Of a DNA stretch of 64,000 bases, positions 26,610-36,430 are shown in pieces (the stretch's first letter is position 1; each line of letters starts with the position of its first letter). This DNA is from Mycolicibacterium phocaicum (GTDB lineage: Bacteria > Actinomycetota > Actinomycetes > Mycobacteriales > Mycobacteriaceae). The notes under the pieces are model-generated. The model searched no databases. It had not been told where the DNA came from and worked only from the letters and a program-made list of their open reading frames with translations. Where the stretch lies: the NCBI RefSeq assembly GCF_010731115.1, contig NZ_AP022616.1, positions 4,216,001 to 4,280,000 of the forward strand, given 5' to 3'. The position numbers and the translations under genes are program-made.

Positions 26610-28192
26610 GCGTGCTGTCGGTCGACGATCTGTCCGTCCGGATCGGGCGCCGCGACATCGTGCGCGGTGTGTCACTGGCCGTCGAGCCCGAGCAGACGCT
26701 CGGCATCGTCGGCGAGTCCGGCTCGGGGAAGTCGACGACGGTGCTCGCCGCGACCGGACTGCTCGACGCGCCCGGTGCGATCGTGACCGGATCGAGTCTC
26801 CTTGGCGGACAACAGGAACTCGTCGGCGCCCCGGCACGGACGTTGCGGCGCGTGCACGGCGGCCGGATCGGCTTCGTCTTCCAGGATCCGGGGACCTCGC
26901 TGAATCCGCTGCTGACCATCGAACGGCAGATCACCGAATCGCTCGAGACGCACAAGCATCTGACCCGGCGGCACGCCGCCGTGCGGGCGCTGGAGCTCCT
27001 CGAGGCCGTGGGCCTGCCCGACCCGCAACGGCGGCTGCGCAGCTATCCGCATCAGCTCTCCGGCGGACAGCGCCAGCGGGTGATGATCGCGATCGCCCTC
27101 GCCTGCGACCCTGAGCTGCTGATCGCCGATGAGCCGACGACGGCCCTCGACGTCACAACACAGGCCCAGATCATCGCCCTGGTGCGGGAACTGCAGCGCG
27201 GTTTCGGCACCGCGGTCGTGTGGATCAGTCACGACCTCGGCGTCATCGGCGAGGTCGCCGACACCGTCACCGTGCTGCGCGGCGGCGAGGCCGTCGAACA
27301 GGCGCCGGTCGACGCGATCTTCGACGCGCCGCAGCAGGCCTACACCCGCGAATTGCTCGATGCCAGGCCGGTTTTGGGGCACCCCACCCGTGAGGTCCCC
27401 GACACCCCGACCCTGCTGGACGTGTCCGGTCTGGATGTCAGGTTTCCGGTGAGCACGCCGACGGGCCGGATGGAGGTCCACGCCGTCAAGGACGTGTCGT
27501 TCCGCATCCGCCGGGGCACGACGCTCGGGCTCGTGGGGGAGTCGGGCTCGGGGAAATCGACCGTGGCGGCCGCGCTGACCGGTCTGGTCGTGCCCGACGG
27601 GGGCCGCGCGCTACTGGACGGCACCGACGTGCTGACGGTCAGGCGCCGCGACCGCAAGGCGGTACGCCGCCGGATCGGTCTGGTGTTCCAGGATTCGTTC
27701 TCGTCGCTCAATCCCCGCATCCCCGTGGGACTTTCGATCGCCGAGCCCCTGACGGCCAATGCCAGGGACCGGCGGGCCCGGGTACGCGAGCTGCTGGACT
27801 CCGTCGAGCTTCCGGCGGACTACGCGGCGCGGTACCCGCACCAACTGTCCGGCGGCGAGCGCCAGCGCGTCAACATCGCCCGGGCGCTGGCCGTGCAGCC
27901 CGAGCTGTTGATCCTCGACGAAGCCACGGCGTCGCTCGATGTCTCGGTGCAGGCCAAGGTGCTCGACCTGCTGACCCGGCTGCAGCGGGAACGCGGTCTG
28001 ACCTACCTGTTCATCGGCCACGACTTGGCCGTGATCGAGCGCATGAGCCACGACGTCCTGGTGCTGCGCGGCGGCGAGGCGGTGGAATACCGCTCTGCTG
28101 CCGAGTTGTTCGCGCATCCCGAACATGACTACACGCGCGCGTTGCTCGCCGCTGTGCCTCCGGCGCGTCCGGGGCGTGCAACGATGACCTGA
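26606..28192 (+). CDS. dppD: dipeptide ABC transporter ATP-binding protein, two fused NBDs
   Basis: A 528-residue protein containing two ATP-binding cassettes in tandem. NBD1: Walker [11 protein letters not shown] near residue 35, signature LSGGQRQRV, Walker [16 protein letters not shown]2: Walker [11 protein letters not shown] near residue 312, signature LSGGERQRV, Walker [13 protein letters not shown]. Most bacteria use separate DppD and DppF; the fusion is the mycobacterial form (Rv3663c about 548 residues). It powers uptake through DppBC. The ATG overlaps the dppC stop and its own stop overlaps the start of the alcohol dehydrogenase gene by one base. Confidence 0.87.
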   Translation: MSVLSVDDLSVRIGRRDIVRGVSLAVEPEQTLGIVGESGSGKSTTVLAATGLLDAPGAIVTGSSLLGGQQELVGAPARTLRRVHGGRIGFVFQDPGTSLNPLLTIERQITESLETHKHLTRRHAAVRALELLEAVGLPDPQRRLRSYPHQLSGGQRQRVMIAIALACDPELLIADEPTTALDVTTQAQIIALVRELQRGFGTAVVWISHDLGVIGEVADTVTVLRGGEAVEQAPVDAIFDAPQQAYTRELLDARPVLGHPTREVPDTPTLLDVSGLDVRFPVSTPTGRMEVHAVKDVSFRIRRGTTLGLVGESGSGKSTVAAALTGLVVPDGGRALLDGTDVLTVRRRDRKAVRRRIGLVFQDSFSSLNPRIPVGLSIAEPLTANARDRRARVRELLDSVELPADYAARYPHQLSGGERQRVNIARALAVQPELLILDEATASLDVSVQAKVLDLLTRLQRERGLTYLFIGHDLAVIERMSHDVLVLRGGEAVEYRSAAELFAHPEHDYTRALLAAVPPARPGRATMT

Positions 28193-29235
28193 TGCGTGCG
28201 GTGATCTTCGAGCAGTTCGGTGGGCCGGTGGAGGTTCGCTCGGTCGCGGACCCGACGCCGTCGCCCGGCGGCGTCGTGGTGCAGGTGCACGCGACCGGGC
28301 TGTGCCGCAGCGACTGGCATGCCTGGGCCGGGCACGACGACGGCGTCGCACTCCCGCACGTCCCCGGACATGAACTGGTCGGGGAAGTGGTCGCCGTCGG
28401 CGCCGACGTCCGGCGCTGGCATGTCGGTGACCGGGTGACCACACCGTTCGTGTGTGGTTGCGGCGCCTGCGAATGGTGTGCCAATGGTCAGGCGCAGGTG
28501 TGCCCGAACCAGACCCAGCCGGGATTCACGCACTGGGGCTCGTTCGGTGAGTACGTGGCGCTGCATGCCGCAGACACGAATCTCGTTGCGGTGGGCGAAG
28601 ATATCGACGACTCCGCGGCGGCCGCGCTGGGTTGCCGGTTCGCCACCGCCTACCGCGCGCTGCGGGCCCGTGCCGACGTCAAACCCGGTGAGTGGGTCAC
28701 GGTGATCGGCGTCGGTGGCGTGGGCCTGAGCGCCGTCCAGGTGGCGGCGGCTGCCGGCGCCAACGTCATCGCCGTCGACCGCACGCCGGCGGCACTGGAA
28801 CTCGCACGCAGCCTCGGCGCCACCGAGACCGTCCTCGCCAACGGCGGCGGGGTGGCGGCCGCGGTGCACGAGATCACCGGTGGCGGAAGCCATGTCGCGG
28901 TCGACGCGGTGGGCACCGCCGGGACGTGCGCCGACGCGATCCACAGCCTCCGCCGACAGGGGCGGCACGTGCAGGTGGGCTTGCTGCCCAACGTCGACGG
29001 GCACCCGCAGGTGCCCATGGATCGCGTAATCGCCTGGGAATTGGATGTTTTGGGCTCGCACGGCATGGCCAGCGCGGACTACCCCGAGATGCTGGACCAG
29101 GTCGCGGCGGGCGAGCTGCGTCCGCAGGCGCTCGTCGAGCGGGTGGTGGGGCTGGCAGAAGGGGCGCGGCTGCTGCCGGAGTTCGGTGCCGCCAGCCCGG
29201 TGGGGGTCACGCTGATCGACCCCCGCCTGGCGTGA
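28192..29235 (+). CDS. zinc-dependent alcohol dehydrogenase
   Basis: A 347-residue medium-chain dehydrogenase. Catalytic zinc ligands are the Cys in TGLCRSDWH and the His-Glu of PGHE. The structural zinc lobe is CGCGACEWCANGQAQVC with four Cys. The Rossmann motif VIGVGGVGLSAVQ is near residue 173. It oxidises primary or secondary alcohols, or reduces aldehydes, with NAD(H). It shares a TGATG junction with dppD, so it is the last gene of the dpp transcript, although a functional link to peptide uptake is not obvious. Confidence 0.9.
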   Translation: MRAVIFEQFGGPVEVRSVADPTPSPGGVVVQVHATGLCRSDWHAWAGHDDGVALPHVPGHELVGEVVAVGADVRRWHVGDRVTTPFVCGCGACEWCANGQAQVCPNQTQPGFTHWGSFGEYVALHAADTNLVAVGEDIDDSAAAALGCRFATAYRALRARADVKPGEWVTVIGVGGVGLSAVQVAAAAGANVIAVDRTPAALELARSLGATETVLANGGGVAAAVHEITGGGSHVAVDAVGTAGTCADAIHSLRRQGRHVQVGLLPNVDGHPQVPMDRVIAWELDVLGSHGMASADYPEMLDQVAAGELRPQALVERVVGLAEGARLLPEFGAASPVGVTLIDPRLA

Positions 29236-29238
29236 CGG

Positions 29239-29670
29239 TCAGGGGACCGGCACGCCTTCGCGCAGGAAGTACACGCCCGCGATGGTGCCATCGGGGTGAA
29301 TCTTCACCCGGAACTGGCCTGGCATGCGGTCCATCTGCAGCGGGACGTTCACCACGGTGAGGTCGCCGCGCAGGGTGTCCTCGGGGCCGCCGTGCGACTG
29401 GTACGCCCCGAACGTGCGCTGGTAGCCGTCCCATACCTGCTGTAATGCCTTGGGGGACAACCGCTTCTGCAACTCCGGATCGAACCGGGCGGTGACGGCG
29501 GCGTAGTTGCCCGCCGCGATGTCGTCGATGGTCGTCATCGCGACCTGGTCGGGGGCGTCGGCCGCCGTCGCGGCTGGTGCCGCGCCGAGTGCGACGCCGA
29601 TCCCGAGTGCCGCGATCGCGGCCGCCACTGTGCTCCGACGCTGATGCCTGGAATGTTGTCCCCGCCACAT
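29239..29670 (-). CDS. DUF3887-like exported protein
   Basis: About 143 residues from the ATG at 29670 (an upstream start at 29706 would add 12). A basic N-terminus and Ala-rich hydrophobic segment ending AATAADAP form a signal peptide. The mature domain, with DDIAAGNYAAVTARFDPELQ and LSPKALQQVWDGYQ, matches the DUF3887 pattern found in exported actinobacterial proteins and fused to hydrolases elsewhere. Function unknown. It is convergent with the alcohol dehydrogenase and divergent from the MpaB-family oxygenase gene. Confidence 0.7.
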   Translation of the reverse strand: MWRGQHSRHQRRSTVAAAIAALGIGVALGAAPAATAADAPDQVAMTTIDDIAAGNYAAVTARFDPELQKRLSPKALQQVWDGYQRTFGAYQSHGGPEDTLRGDLTVVNVPLQMDRMPGQFRVKIHPDGTIAGVYFLREGVPVP

Positions 29671-29733
29671 GAGGGCCAGCCTATGCGCTCGCGTCCCGAT
29701 TGCCATTGACGAGACCCCGGGTACCGCCTAGTT

Positions 29734-29753
29734 TTGACTACATACGTTGTCAA
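29734..29753. promoter_or_regulatory. imperfect palindromic operator candidate before the MpaB-family gene
   Basis: TTGACTACATACGTTGTCAA is a 20-bp imperfect palindrome with perfect TTGAC/GTCAA ends (16 of 20 positions symmetric), 22 bp upstream of the oxygenase start. The spacing and shape suit a TetR-type repressor, although no regulator is encoded next to it. The TTGACT could also act as a -35 element. Confidence 0.45.
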
Positions 29754-29774
29754 CGGTGACAAGGAGTGCGCACG

Positions 29775-30995
29775 ATGTCCCTGCCGATCCCGGCACGTCA
29801 TCCCGACCGGCCGCAGCCGGTGCCCGCGGCGATCAGTTCGTTCGCCACCATGCTGGCCATCGGGAAGCCCGATGCGGCGCAGTGGCAGCGCCTCGGCGAG
29901 CGTCTGGGCGTCGGGGACGAGCCCATGGACGCCCTGGTCGGCTGGATGTCGGAGACGGGAACCAAGCAGCTGCGGCCGCTGTTCGACCGCGCGCTCACCG
30001 ACGGCATCGCCGCCGTTCCCGAGGCGCCGGAGCCACTGCGCAGGTTTTTCGAATCCGTCGAGGCCACGCCCGACTGGGTCGACACCGAAGCGCTGCGGAT
30101 CGGCGCGCGGACGCTGCGCCGCGGCGGGGCCGACGGCATGTACATCGCCAGGGACGTGGCCCTGCTGGGCGGCTACCAGTTCTCGGGATTCAACCAGACC
30201 CTGTTGCGCACCGGAGCCCTGGAAAAGGGGTCCAACCAGCGGTTCGCCGAGACCATGCAGTGGGCGCTCGACGTGATCGAGGCCGGCGGGCTCGACAAGT
30301 TCGGTTCCGGCTACCGGGCCACGGTCCGGGTCCGCTTCGTGCACGCGATGGTGCGCAGACACGTGCAGGCGATGCCGGACTGGCGAACCGAGCAGTGGGG
30401 TGTGCCGGTCAATCAGACCGACATGGCGGCCACGCTGGTCGGCGCCCTGATCGCGCCGGTTCTCGGTGGCCTGGCCATGGGCATCGTGGCCACCCCCGCC
30501 GAGTTGAGCGGCATCGCGCACCTCACGCGCTACGTGGGCTGGTTGATGGGCGTGCAGGACGAATGGCTGCCGCGGTCCTTCCGGGACAGCGTCCGCATCC
30601 TCTATCACACGTCCACCGCGCTGGCGGTCTCCGACGAGACCACCAGGCAGCTTTCCGTCCCGATGGCGCGTGACCCGCTGAGCTGGCATTACCGCGGCGC
30701 GGCAGGCCTTCGCCGGCGGCTGGCGTGGGCGCAGCACCTGTCGGTCACGACGGCGTTCCTGGGCCCGCGGGTGATGCGCACGCTGGGGCTGCCGGCCTAC
30801 ATGCCGCCGTGGTATCCGGTGCTCCGCATCCCCGTCAACGGTGTCCGCAGCATCGCGGCGCTGGTGCTCCCGGGAGGTTCGGACCGCGCCGCCGACCGGG
30901 GACTGCGCGAGCAGAAGGCCCTGCTGCACACCATGATCGGGGAGGACCAGGCCACCATCGGGGCGTCGGCGTCCCACCTGCGTGGCGTGGCCTGA
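29775..30995 (+). CDS. oxygenase MpaB family protein (DUF2236)
   Basis: About 406 residues. The sequence is mostly helical and matches the MpaB/latex-clearing-protein-like family (PF09995 type), with conserved elements RTGALEKGSNQRFAETMQW, RATVRVRFVHAMVRRHV and WGVPVNQTDMAATL. Characterised relatives are b-type heme oxygenases that cleave polyisoprenoid chains; the His in FVHAMVRRH may belong to the conserved set. AAGGAG at 29761-29766 lies 8 bases upstream of the ATG at 29775, which decides that start over a GTG at 29766. Mycobacteria carry many paralogues, so the substrate is open. Mycobacterial members are usually single genes next to TetR regulators. Confidence 0.8.
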   Translation: MSLPIPARHPDRPQPVPAAISSFATMLAIGKPDAAQWQRLGERLGVGDEPMDALVGWMSETGTKQLRPLFDRALTDGIAAVPEAPEPLRRFFESVEATPDWVDTEALRIGARTLRRGGADGMYIARDVALLGGYQFSGFNQTLLRTGALEKGSNQRFAETMQWALDVIEAGGLDKFGSGYRATVRVRFVHAMVRRHVQAMPDWRTEQWGVPVNQTDMAATLVGALIAPVLGGLAMGIVATPAELSGIAHLTRYVGWLMGVQDEWLPRSFRDSVRILYHTSTALAVSDETTRQLSVPMARDPLSWHYRGAAGLRRRLAWAQHLSVTTAFLGPRVMRTLGLPAYMPPWYPVLRIPVNGVRSIAALVLPGGSDRAADRGLREQKALLHTMIGEDQATIGASASHLRGVA

Positions 30996-30998
30996 GTT

Positions 30999-31262
30999 TT
31001 ACGGCAGCGGCGCGACGGGGGCGACGCAGGCCGGCTCCACCGGCGCCGGGTCGCGCCACGCGTGACTGCCGGACATCAGCGCGACGGTGAAAGCCTCCAG
31101 CAGCCCGACCACGACGACGGGCCACATGGCTCCGGCCAGCACGCTGGTGAGGACCTGGTGGTCGGGTTGCTCGTCGTCGCTGAACCTGCGGCCGAGGAGA
31201 TAGGTCGCCAGGGTCACCACAGCCCAGATCGCTGTGTACGCCTCCACGTAGAGGTGGACCAC
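30999..31262 (-). CDS. small two-helix membrane protein
   Basis: An 87-residue protein with two hydrophobic helices (AYTAIWAVVTLATYLLG and VLTSVLAGAMWPVVVVGLLEAF) linked by an acidic loop RRFSDDEQPDHQ, and a Pro/Ala-rich tail with one Cys. I do not recognise a named family. A GTG start at 31262 is preceded by AAAGGGAG at a good distance. It is convergent with the MpaB-family gene and downstream of the S1C protease gene, separated from it by a 243-bp gap. Confidence 0.6.
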   Translation of the reverse strand: MVHLYVEAYTAIWAVVTLATYLLGRRFSDDEQPDHQVLTSVLAGAMWPVVVVGLLEAFTVALMSGSHAWRDPAPVEPACVAPVAPLP

Positions 31263-31505
31263 TGGGCTACTCCCTTTGACCGGGTAACCGCCGCGTGAAC
31301 AGCTGTGACCGAAGGCTCATTTGCAACTGAATGTGTCGCCAATCTAACTCGGGAAAATGCCCCCGCCAAGGCCTTCGGCACCCAGCAACCCCATTACGGC
31401 ACGTCGGAGGGCGGTGGCAAATTGTCATAACGCCCGGTACCCGGTTAGTGCCGGTGGCCAGCTACTTCGACGGGCTAGTAGATTTTTTTGCCAGAAAGCG
31501 ACGTG

Positions 31506-32519
31506 TCAGGACGTCAGGGCGGTCTTGGCGGTGTGCTGCTGGCCCGCGCGGTCGATCCAGAACAGCTCCACGACGTCGCCGGGGTAGTGCCGGTCCAGCA
31601 CGCTGGTGAGCGCACTCGCCGAGCTCACCGTGACGCCGTCGATGCTCACCAGGACGTCGCCCGGGACCATCCCGGCGATTTGCGCGGGGCCACCGCTGAT
31701 CACGTCGCGGATCAGCACGCCGGGCAGCTGCGAGTGCTCGTCGGTGCCGCCGACACCGACGCCGAGCAGCGTCGGCTGCCCGATGTGGATGCTGTTCGAC
31801 GCCGCGCCGGCCCGGATCTGTGCGGCCGTCGCCAGCACCTCATTGATCGGGATCGCGAAGCCCTCGCCGCCCGGACCCATGTGGAAGTTCAGCGTCGCCG
31901 CGACCGTCATCCCGACCACCCGGCCGTCCGACGAGACCAGCGGGCCGCCCGAATCACCGGCGCGGACCGGAGCCGCGAACTGGATCAGGCCCGTCACCTG
32001 CTCGGAACTGCCCGTCAGCTCGTCCTTGGCGGTGATGGTGCGGTTCAGGCCGATGACGTTGCCGGCCTCGTGGGTCAATGAGTTGACACTGCCGTCGGCG
32101 TTGCCCAGGGCCACGACCTCGTCGCCGACGGCTACCGCCGCCGAGTCGCCCAGCGGGGCGACCGGCAGGTCGGCCGCGCCGCGCAGCTGCAGCACCGCGA
32201 TGTCGCGGTGCCGGTCGTAGCCGACCAGGTCCGCGCGGTATGGCCGGCCAGAGACGGTCGCGGTGACCTTGTCGGCGCCCTGCACGACGTGGAAGTTCGT
32301 CAGCAGCGCGCCGCCGGCGTCCAGGACGAAGCCGGTGCCGGCGCCGATGGCGTGCTGGTAGTTGATGACGGTGTCGACGCGCGCGGTCGCGGGTTCGACA
32401 GCGGCTGCGGCCGTGGACGGGTCAGCGTGGGCGATCGGGGCGATGCTGACGGTGGCCACGACAACGGCTGCCGCGGTGACCGCGGTGCCGAGCCGACGGC
32501 AGAAGCGGAACCCGCCCAT
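31506..32519 (-). CDS. exported trypsin-like serine protease with PDZ domain (PepA/Mtb32A-like)
   Basis: The 337-residue protein has an Ala-rich signal peptide ending AHADP and an S1C trypsin-like domain with His in LTNFHVVQG, Asp in YDRHRDIAVLQL and Ser in PVRAGDSGGPLV. A C-terminal PDZ domain (about residues 240-330, containing GVLIRDVISGGPAQIAGM and VLVSIDGV) completes it. The layout is that of M. tuberculosis Rv0125/PepA (Mtb32A), an exported HtrA-like protease; this is probably a paralogue. It should act in the periplasm or outside the cell. The three triad residues are all present. Confidence 0.85.
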   Translation of the reverse strand: MGGFRFCRRLGTAVTAAAVVVATVSIAPIAHADPSTAAAAVEPATARVDTVINYQHAIGAGTGFVLDAGGALLTNFHVVQGADKVTATVSGRPYRADLVGYDRHRDIAVLQLRGAADLPVAPLGDSAAVAVGDEVVALGNADGSVNSLTHEAGNVIGLNRTITAKDELTGSSEQVTGLIQFAAPVRAGDSGGPLVSSDGRVVGMTVAATLNFHMGPGGEGFAIPINEVLATAAQIRAGAASNSIHIGQPTLLGVGVGGTDEHSQLPGVLIRDVISGGPAQIAGMVPGDVLVSIDGVTVSSASALTSVLDRHYPGDVVELFWIDRAGQQHTAKTALTS

Positions 32520-32564
32520 GTGCTGTCCTCCGGACTGCGAGGTGATGGCCCTGCGAGTAGGCCC

Positions 32565-33371
32565 TTAGGCTCCGCGCCCGAACAAGCCGGAACCTTTGCC
32601 GGAGCGGCGGTTGCGCAGCTTACCGGCGGGGGCGTCGTCAGTGGCCGTTTCTTCAGCCTCGTCCTCGTTGGTGTCGGCGGTCTCTTCGCCGGACGTCTTG
32701 GTCGCTTCATCGGACTCGGCGGCCTCGGTGTTACCGGCGTCGTCGCCTTCGGTGGTTTCGGCCGCGTCGTCGCCGGCCTCGTCTTCGGCCGTTTCTTCGG
32801 CCGTTTCTTCGGCCTCGGGCGCGCTCTCGTCGGCGGCTTCAGCGGTGACAGCTGCGGCCCCGGCGTCGGCCTCGACGTCGGCCTCGATGTCCTTGCGGCG
32901 GCCGCGACGCTTGCCGTCCTTGACCTTCAGCGGAGCCGGCGGCGGGGGCGGCAGTTCGGCGACGAAGGCCAGGTAGAAGGCCAGGGCGGCGAGCAGGGCC
33001 AGGCCGGCCGCGCCGCCGTAGATGCCGAACAGCCAGGTGCCGGCCTGATCCAGGGTCAGCCAGATCTCGCTGATCGCGGCGCCGATGATCAGGACGCCGG
33101 CCACGATGTGGAGGACGATCGACCAGGTGCGCAGGGTCAGCGCCAGCTGCGGGGTGCCGTACTCGGGCAACGCGGTGCGCTGGCGGGTGAACAGCACCGG
33201 CAGCGCCGACAACGCGATGATCAGGCCGCAGACGATGCGCATCGCGGTGCCGAGGGTGTGCGACCAGTCGCCGGTCAGCTCATTCCAGCGGGGCAGCGTG
33301 AAGAAGAAGTACAGCAGGGCTGCGAGAACCAGGAACGACGCGTGCCAAATGATCGCTACCGGCCGCCGCAT
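32565..33371 (-). CDS. lucA: LucA-like membrane protein (Rv3723 homologue)
   Basis: A 268-residue protein with four hydrophobic helices in the first 130 residues (for example HASFLVLAALLYFFFTLP and VLHIVAGVLIIGAAISEIWL), then a Pro-rich linker and a very acidic Ala/Glu/Thr-rich tail ending in a basic patch (KLRNRRSGKGSGLFGRG). Its position, directly beside tRNA-Ser, SRP RNA and the aspartate aminotransferase gene, is that of Rv3723, LucA. LucA stabilises Mce1 and Mce4 importers and so coordinates fatty-acid and cholesterol uptake. Assignment rests on synteny and membrane topology; the acidic tail may be lineage-variable. Confidence 0.8.
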   Translation of the reverse strand: MRRPVAIIWHASFLVLAALLYFFFTLPRWNELTGDWSHTLGTAMRIVCGLIIALSALPVLFTRQRTALPEYGTPQLALTLRTWSIVLHIVAGVLIIGAAISEIWLTLDQAGTWLFGIYGGAAGLALLAALAFYLAFVAELPPPPPAPLKVKDGKRRGRRKDIEADVEADAGAAAVTAEAADESAPEAEETAEETAEDEAGDDAAETTEGDDAGNTEAAESDEATKTSGEETADTNEDEAEETATDDAPAGKLRNRRSGKGSGLFGRGA

Positions 33372-33452
33372 GCTGCTCCTCGAGGGGTTTTGGCTTCGAT
33401 GTGGATCCGGGGTGCGACCGGCTGATCAGCTGGTCGCACCCCGGACCGAGTG

Positions 33453-33538
33453 CGGAGGATAGGGGATTTGAACCCCTGAGGGCTGTTAACCCAACCCGCG
33501 TTCCAGGCGAGCGCCATAGGCCACTAGGCGAATCCTCC
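33453..33538 (-). tRNA. tRNA-Ser (GGA anticodon)
   Basis: Read on the minus strand, the 7-bp acceptor GGAGGAT/ATCCTCC closes the molecule. The anticodon stem CTCGC/GCGGG holds loop CTGGAAC with anticodon GGA, a long class-II variable arm follows (TTGGGTTAACAGCCCTCA), and the T arm is GGGG-TTCAAAT-CCCC. No CCA is encoded. Its position between lucA and the SRP RNA is the same as in M. tuberculosis. Confidence 0.93.
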
Positions 33539-33597
33539 GTCGACAAGGGTACCCGACCCGGATCCGACGCCCTACTCGTGTGCCACTGGGTGGGTAC

Positions 33598-33603
33598 TAC
33601 ACT
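33598..33603 (+). promoter_or_regulatory. -10 element of the SRP RNA gene
   Basis: TACACT lies about 6 bases before the first base of the closing helix of the SRP RNA, the correct distance for a sigma-A -10 box. No convincing -35 is seen. Confidence 0.4.
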
Positions 33604-33608
33604 CATGG

Positions 33609-33698
33609 CCGGACCCCGCGCGGCGTCCATCCTGTGAACTCCCCCAGGGCCGGAAGGCAGCAAGGGTCAACGGGCTCTGGCGGGTGCGCGGGGTCCCC
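33609..33698 (+). ncRNA. ffs: small signal recognition particle RNA (4.5S)
   Basis: GGACCCCGCG (33611-33620) pairs perfectly with CGCGGGGTCC (33687-33696), closing a long hairpin. The tip contains CCGGAAGG with the GGAA tetraloop and the internal-loop sequence CAGCAAGG that binds Ffh. The RNA with Ffh forms the SRP that targets membrane proteins co-translationally. Location upstream of the aminotransferase gene matches the mycobacterial ffs locus. Confidence 0.93.
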
Positions 33699-33716
33699 TA
33701 TGTTTTCGCTATCTGA

Positions 33717-35015
<1,299 letters not shown>

Positions 35016-35055
35016 GGTCCGGCCGCGGTACGCGTTGGCCCTGTACTCAGGGCGC

Positions 35056-35074
35056 ATTTGTGCGAGTGGCGGCC
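35056..35074 (+). repeat. degenerate third copy of the repeat-element core
   Basis: ATTTGTGCGAGTGGCGGCC matches the core of the 61-bp element at 35390-35450 in 18 of 19 positions but lacks the terminal inverted repeats. Like that copy it sits directly at the 3' end of a minus-strand gene (stop at 35077). Confidence 0.55.
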
Positions 35075-35076
35075 GC

Positions 35077-35355
35077 CTACAGCCGGTCGACGATGCCTTT
35101 CGCTTCTTTCAGGCCGAGGCCCGTTTCCTCGCGCAGCCGCTTGATGGCCTGGATTTTCTGGCCGGCCGCGGCCAGTCGCATGACTTCGGGGCTCACGCCG
35201 GAGCCGCCGTACGACTGCCATTGTGGCTGGGGCGCCGGCGCGGCGTTGTCGCTGTTGCCGGCGCGTTCCAAGATCGCGACCCGGCGCTCCAATTCGGTGA
35301 GCCGGTTCAGTAGATCGTCGTACGAGAGGTCGCCGGAGCGTCCGAACAATGCCAT
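35077..35355 (-). CDS. small protein with L7/L12 C-terminal-like domain
   Basis: A 92-residue protein. The first 35 residues form a probable coiled coil (DDLLNRLTELERRVAILERA), followed by a Pro/Gln linker and a C-terminal segment, AAAGQKIQAIKRLREETGLG then LKEAKGIVDRL, that closely matches helices of the ribosomal protein L7/L12 C-terminal domain, including the conserved G-L-G/D-L-K-E-A-K motif. It is too short to be L7/L12 itself, which also has an N-terminal L10-binding domain. Such proteins may bind translation factors or other partners through the L12 fold. Found beside aspC in the conserved block; function unknown. Confidence 0.75.
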   Translation of the reverse strand: MALFGRSGDLSYDDLLNRLTELERRVAILERAGNSDNAAPAPQPQWQSYGGSGVSPEVMRLAAAGQKIQAIKRLREETGLGLKEAKGIVDRL

Positions 35356-35389
35356 GCGTGCCAGTGTGGTGGATTGGCACAGCTCTTGC

Positions 35390-35450
35390 GTTGACTGCGA
35401 ACTGACGCCGTATTTGTGCGAGTAGCGGCCTGCGTGGATTCGCAGTCAAC
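35390..35450. repeat. 61-bp palindromic element, copy 1
   Basis: Begins GTTGACTGCGAA and ends TTCGCAGTCAAC, perfect 12-bp terminal inverted repeats. It differs from copy 2 (36431-36491) at 5 of 61 positions. The stop codon of the DUF559 gene lies inside its right terminal repeat. Confidence 0.9.
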
Positions 35451-36342
35451 AGCCGCGCTCCAGCGGTGGCCCGTTGCGGGGCGTCTTGCGGGGTGAAATC
35501 TCCATGCCTGGCCGCCAGAGCCGGTCCCATTCGCGCTCGACCCGAGCGATGATGCCGGGCCGCCGATGCCCCGCGGCAACTCGGATATGCGTCCACCCGA
35601 CTCGAGCGATGTAGTCGGCACGTTCGATGTCGTAACCGAGCTGATCGGCGTGCTGCCCGCCTTCGTATTCGACCGCCAGCATCAGCTCCTCCCAACCCAT
35701 GTCGAGGAAGTACTTCGGGTAGCCGTCCGGCCCGAGGACAGGTATCTGCGTCTGCGGCCTCGGAAAGCCGGCGTCTATGAGCATCAGCCGCAACCAGGTT
35801 TCTTTCGGTGAATGGCCACCGGCGTCGAACAGGTCGAGCGCGCGATCCAGTTGCCGCAGGCCACGGGCGTGGGGGTGGTGTTCAGCCAGTGCGACAACGT
35901 CGTCGCCTTTGAATCCGGTGGCCCGCGCGAGGGCGTCGAGCCGGGCGACTGCCGCACCGACCAAACCCCGCCGCCCCAGGTCGAACGCAGTGCGCTCCGG
36001 GCTCGTGACAGGCAGCCCGCCGATCTGGGTGGTCTCACCTTCGCGGATCAATTCCCGGCGGGCGATCACATCATTCGGCGGCTTGGTCTTGGTGCTGATC
36101 AATTCGATCGCGACGTCGTCAGCTACCCATTTGGCCTTATGGAGTGCAGATGCGGCCATCCCCGCGATCACCCCGTCACGACCTGACCACAACCATGCGG
36201 CTGTACTGCGCTGTCGCAGCGACAACGCACTCCGTTTGTCCGCGTAGATGTTCGGCAGGATCGGCCGGTAGTAGCGGCTCAGCTCGTAGCGGCTGAGGAC
36301 GCCCGCTGCCAGCGCTTCGCTGCCGATGAAAGGTTCGGTCAT
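35446..36342 (-). CDS. AbiEi-like / DUF559 (Vsr-fold) endonuclease-domain protein
   Basis: A 298-residue protein. Residues 1-150 resemble the AbiEi antitoxin-type region common in actinobacteria (LSRYELSRYYRPILPNIYAD, then GMAASALH and SPERTAFDLGRR). Residues 190-280 form a DUF559/Vsr-like PD-(D/E)XK domain with the Asp in YFLDMGW, the Glu in AVEYEGGQH and a later DYIARVGWTHIRV. Whether it cuts DNA is unknown; proteins of this type are abundant and variable in mycobacteria. The gene is bracketed by two copies of a 61-bp palindromic element, one of which contributes its stop codon, so gene and repeats look like a single inserted unit between the L7/L12-like gene and dnaX. Confidence 0.8.
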   Translation of the reverse strand: MTEPFIGSEALAAGVLSRYELSRYYRPILPNIYADKRSALSLRQRSTAAWLWSGRDGVIAGMAASALHKAKWVADDVAIELISTKTKPPNDVIARRELIREGETTQIGGLPVTSPERTAFDLGRRGLVGAAVARLDALARATGFKGDDVVALAEHHPHARGLRQLDRALDLFDAGGHSPKETWLRLMLIDAGFPRPQTQIPVLGPDGYPKYFLDMGWEELMLAVEYEGGQHADQLGYDIERADYIARVGWTHIRVAAGHRRPGIIARVEREWDRLWRPGMEISPRKTPRNGPPLERGC

Positions 36343-36430
36343 GTGGGAAGCGTCGTGACGAACACCGACGCGGATCGTTCGGTTGGCGGCGCTTTGCAGC
36401 TGTCTGTGGATAAATCGGTGACTGTGGATA

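Noticed and set aside
31263..31505. Possible SAM-type riboswitch (CAGCAACCCC near 31383-31392 with surrounding stems) in a gene-free stretch
   Set aside because: The motif is on the strand with no downstream gene, and no full S-box or SAM-IV fold could be drawn. I see only scattered short inverted repeats and a T-run at 31484-31490.
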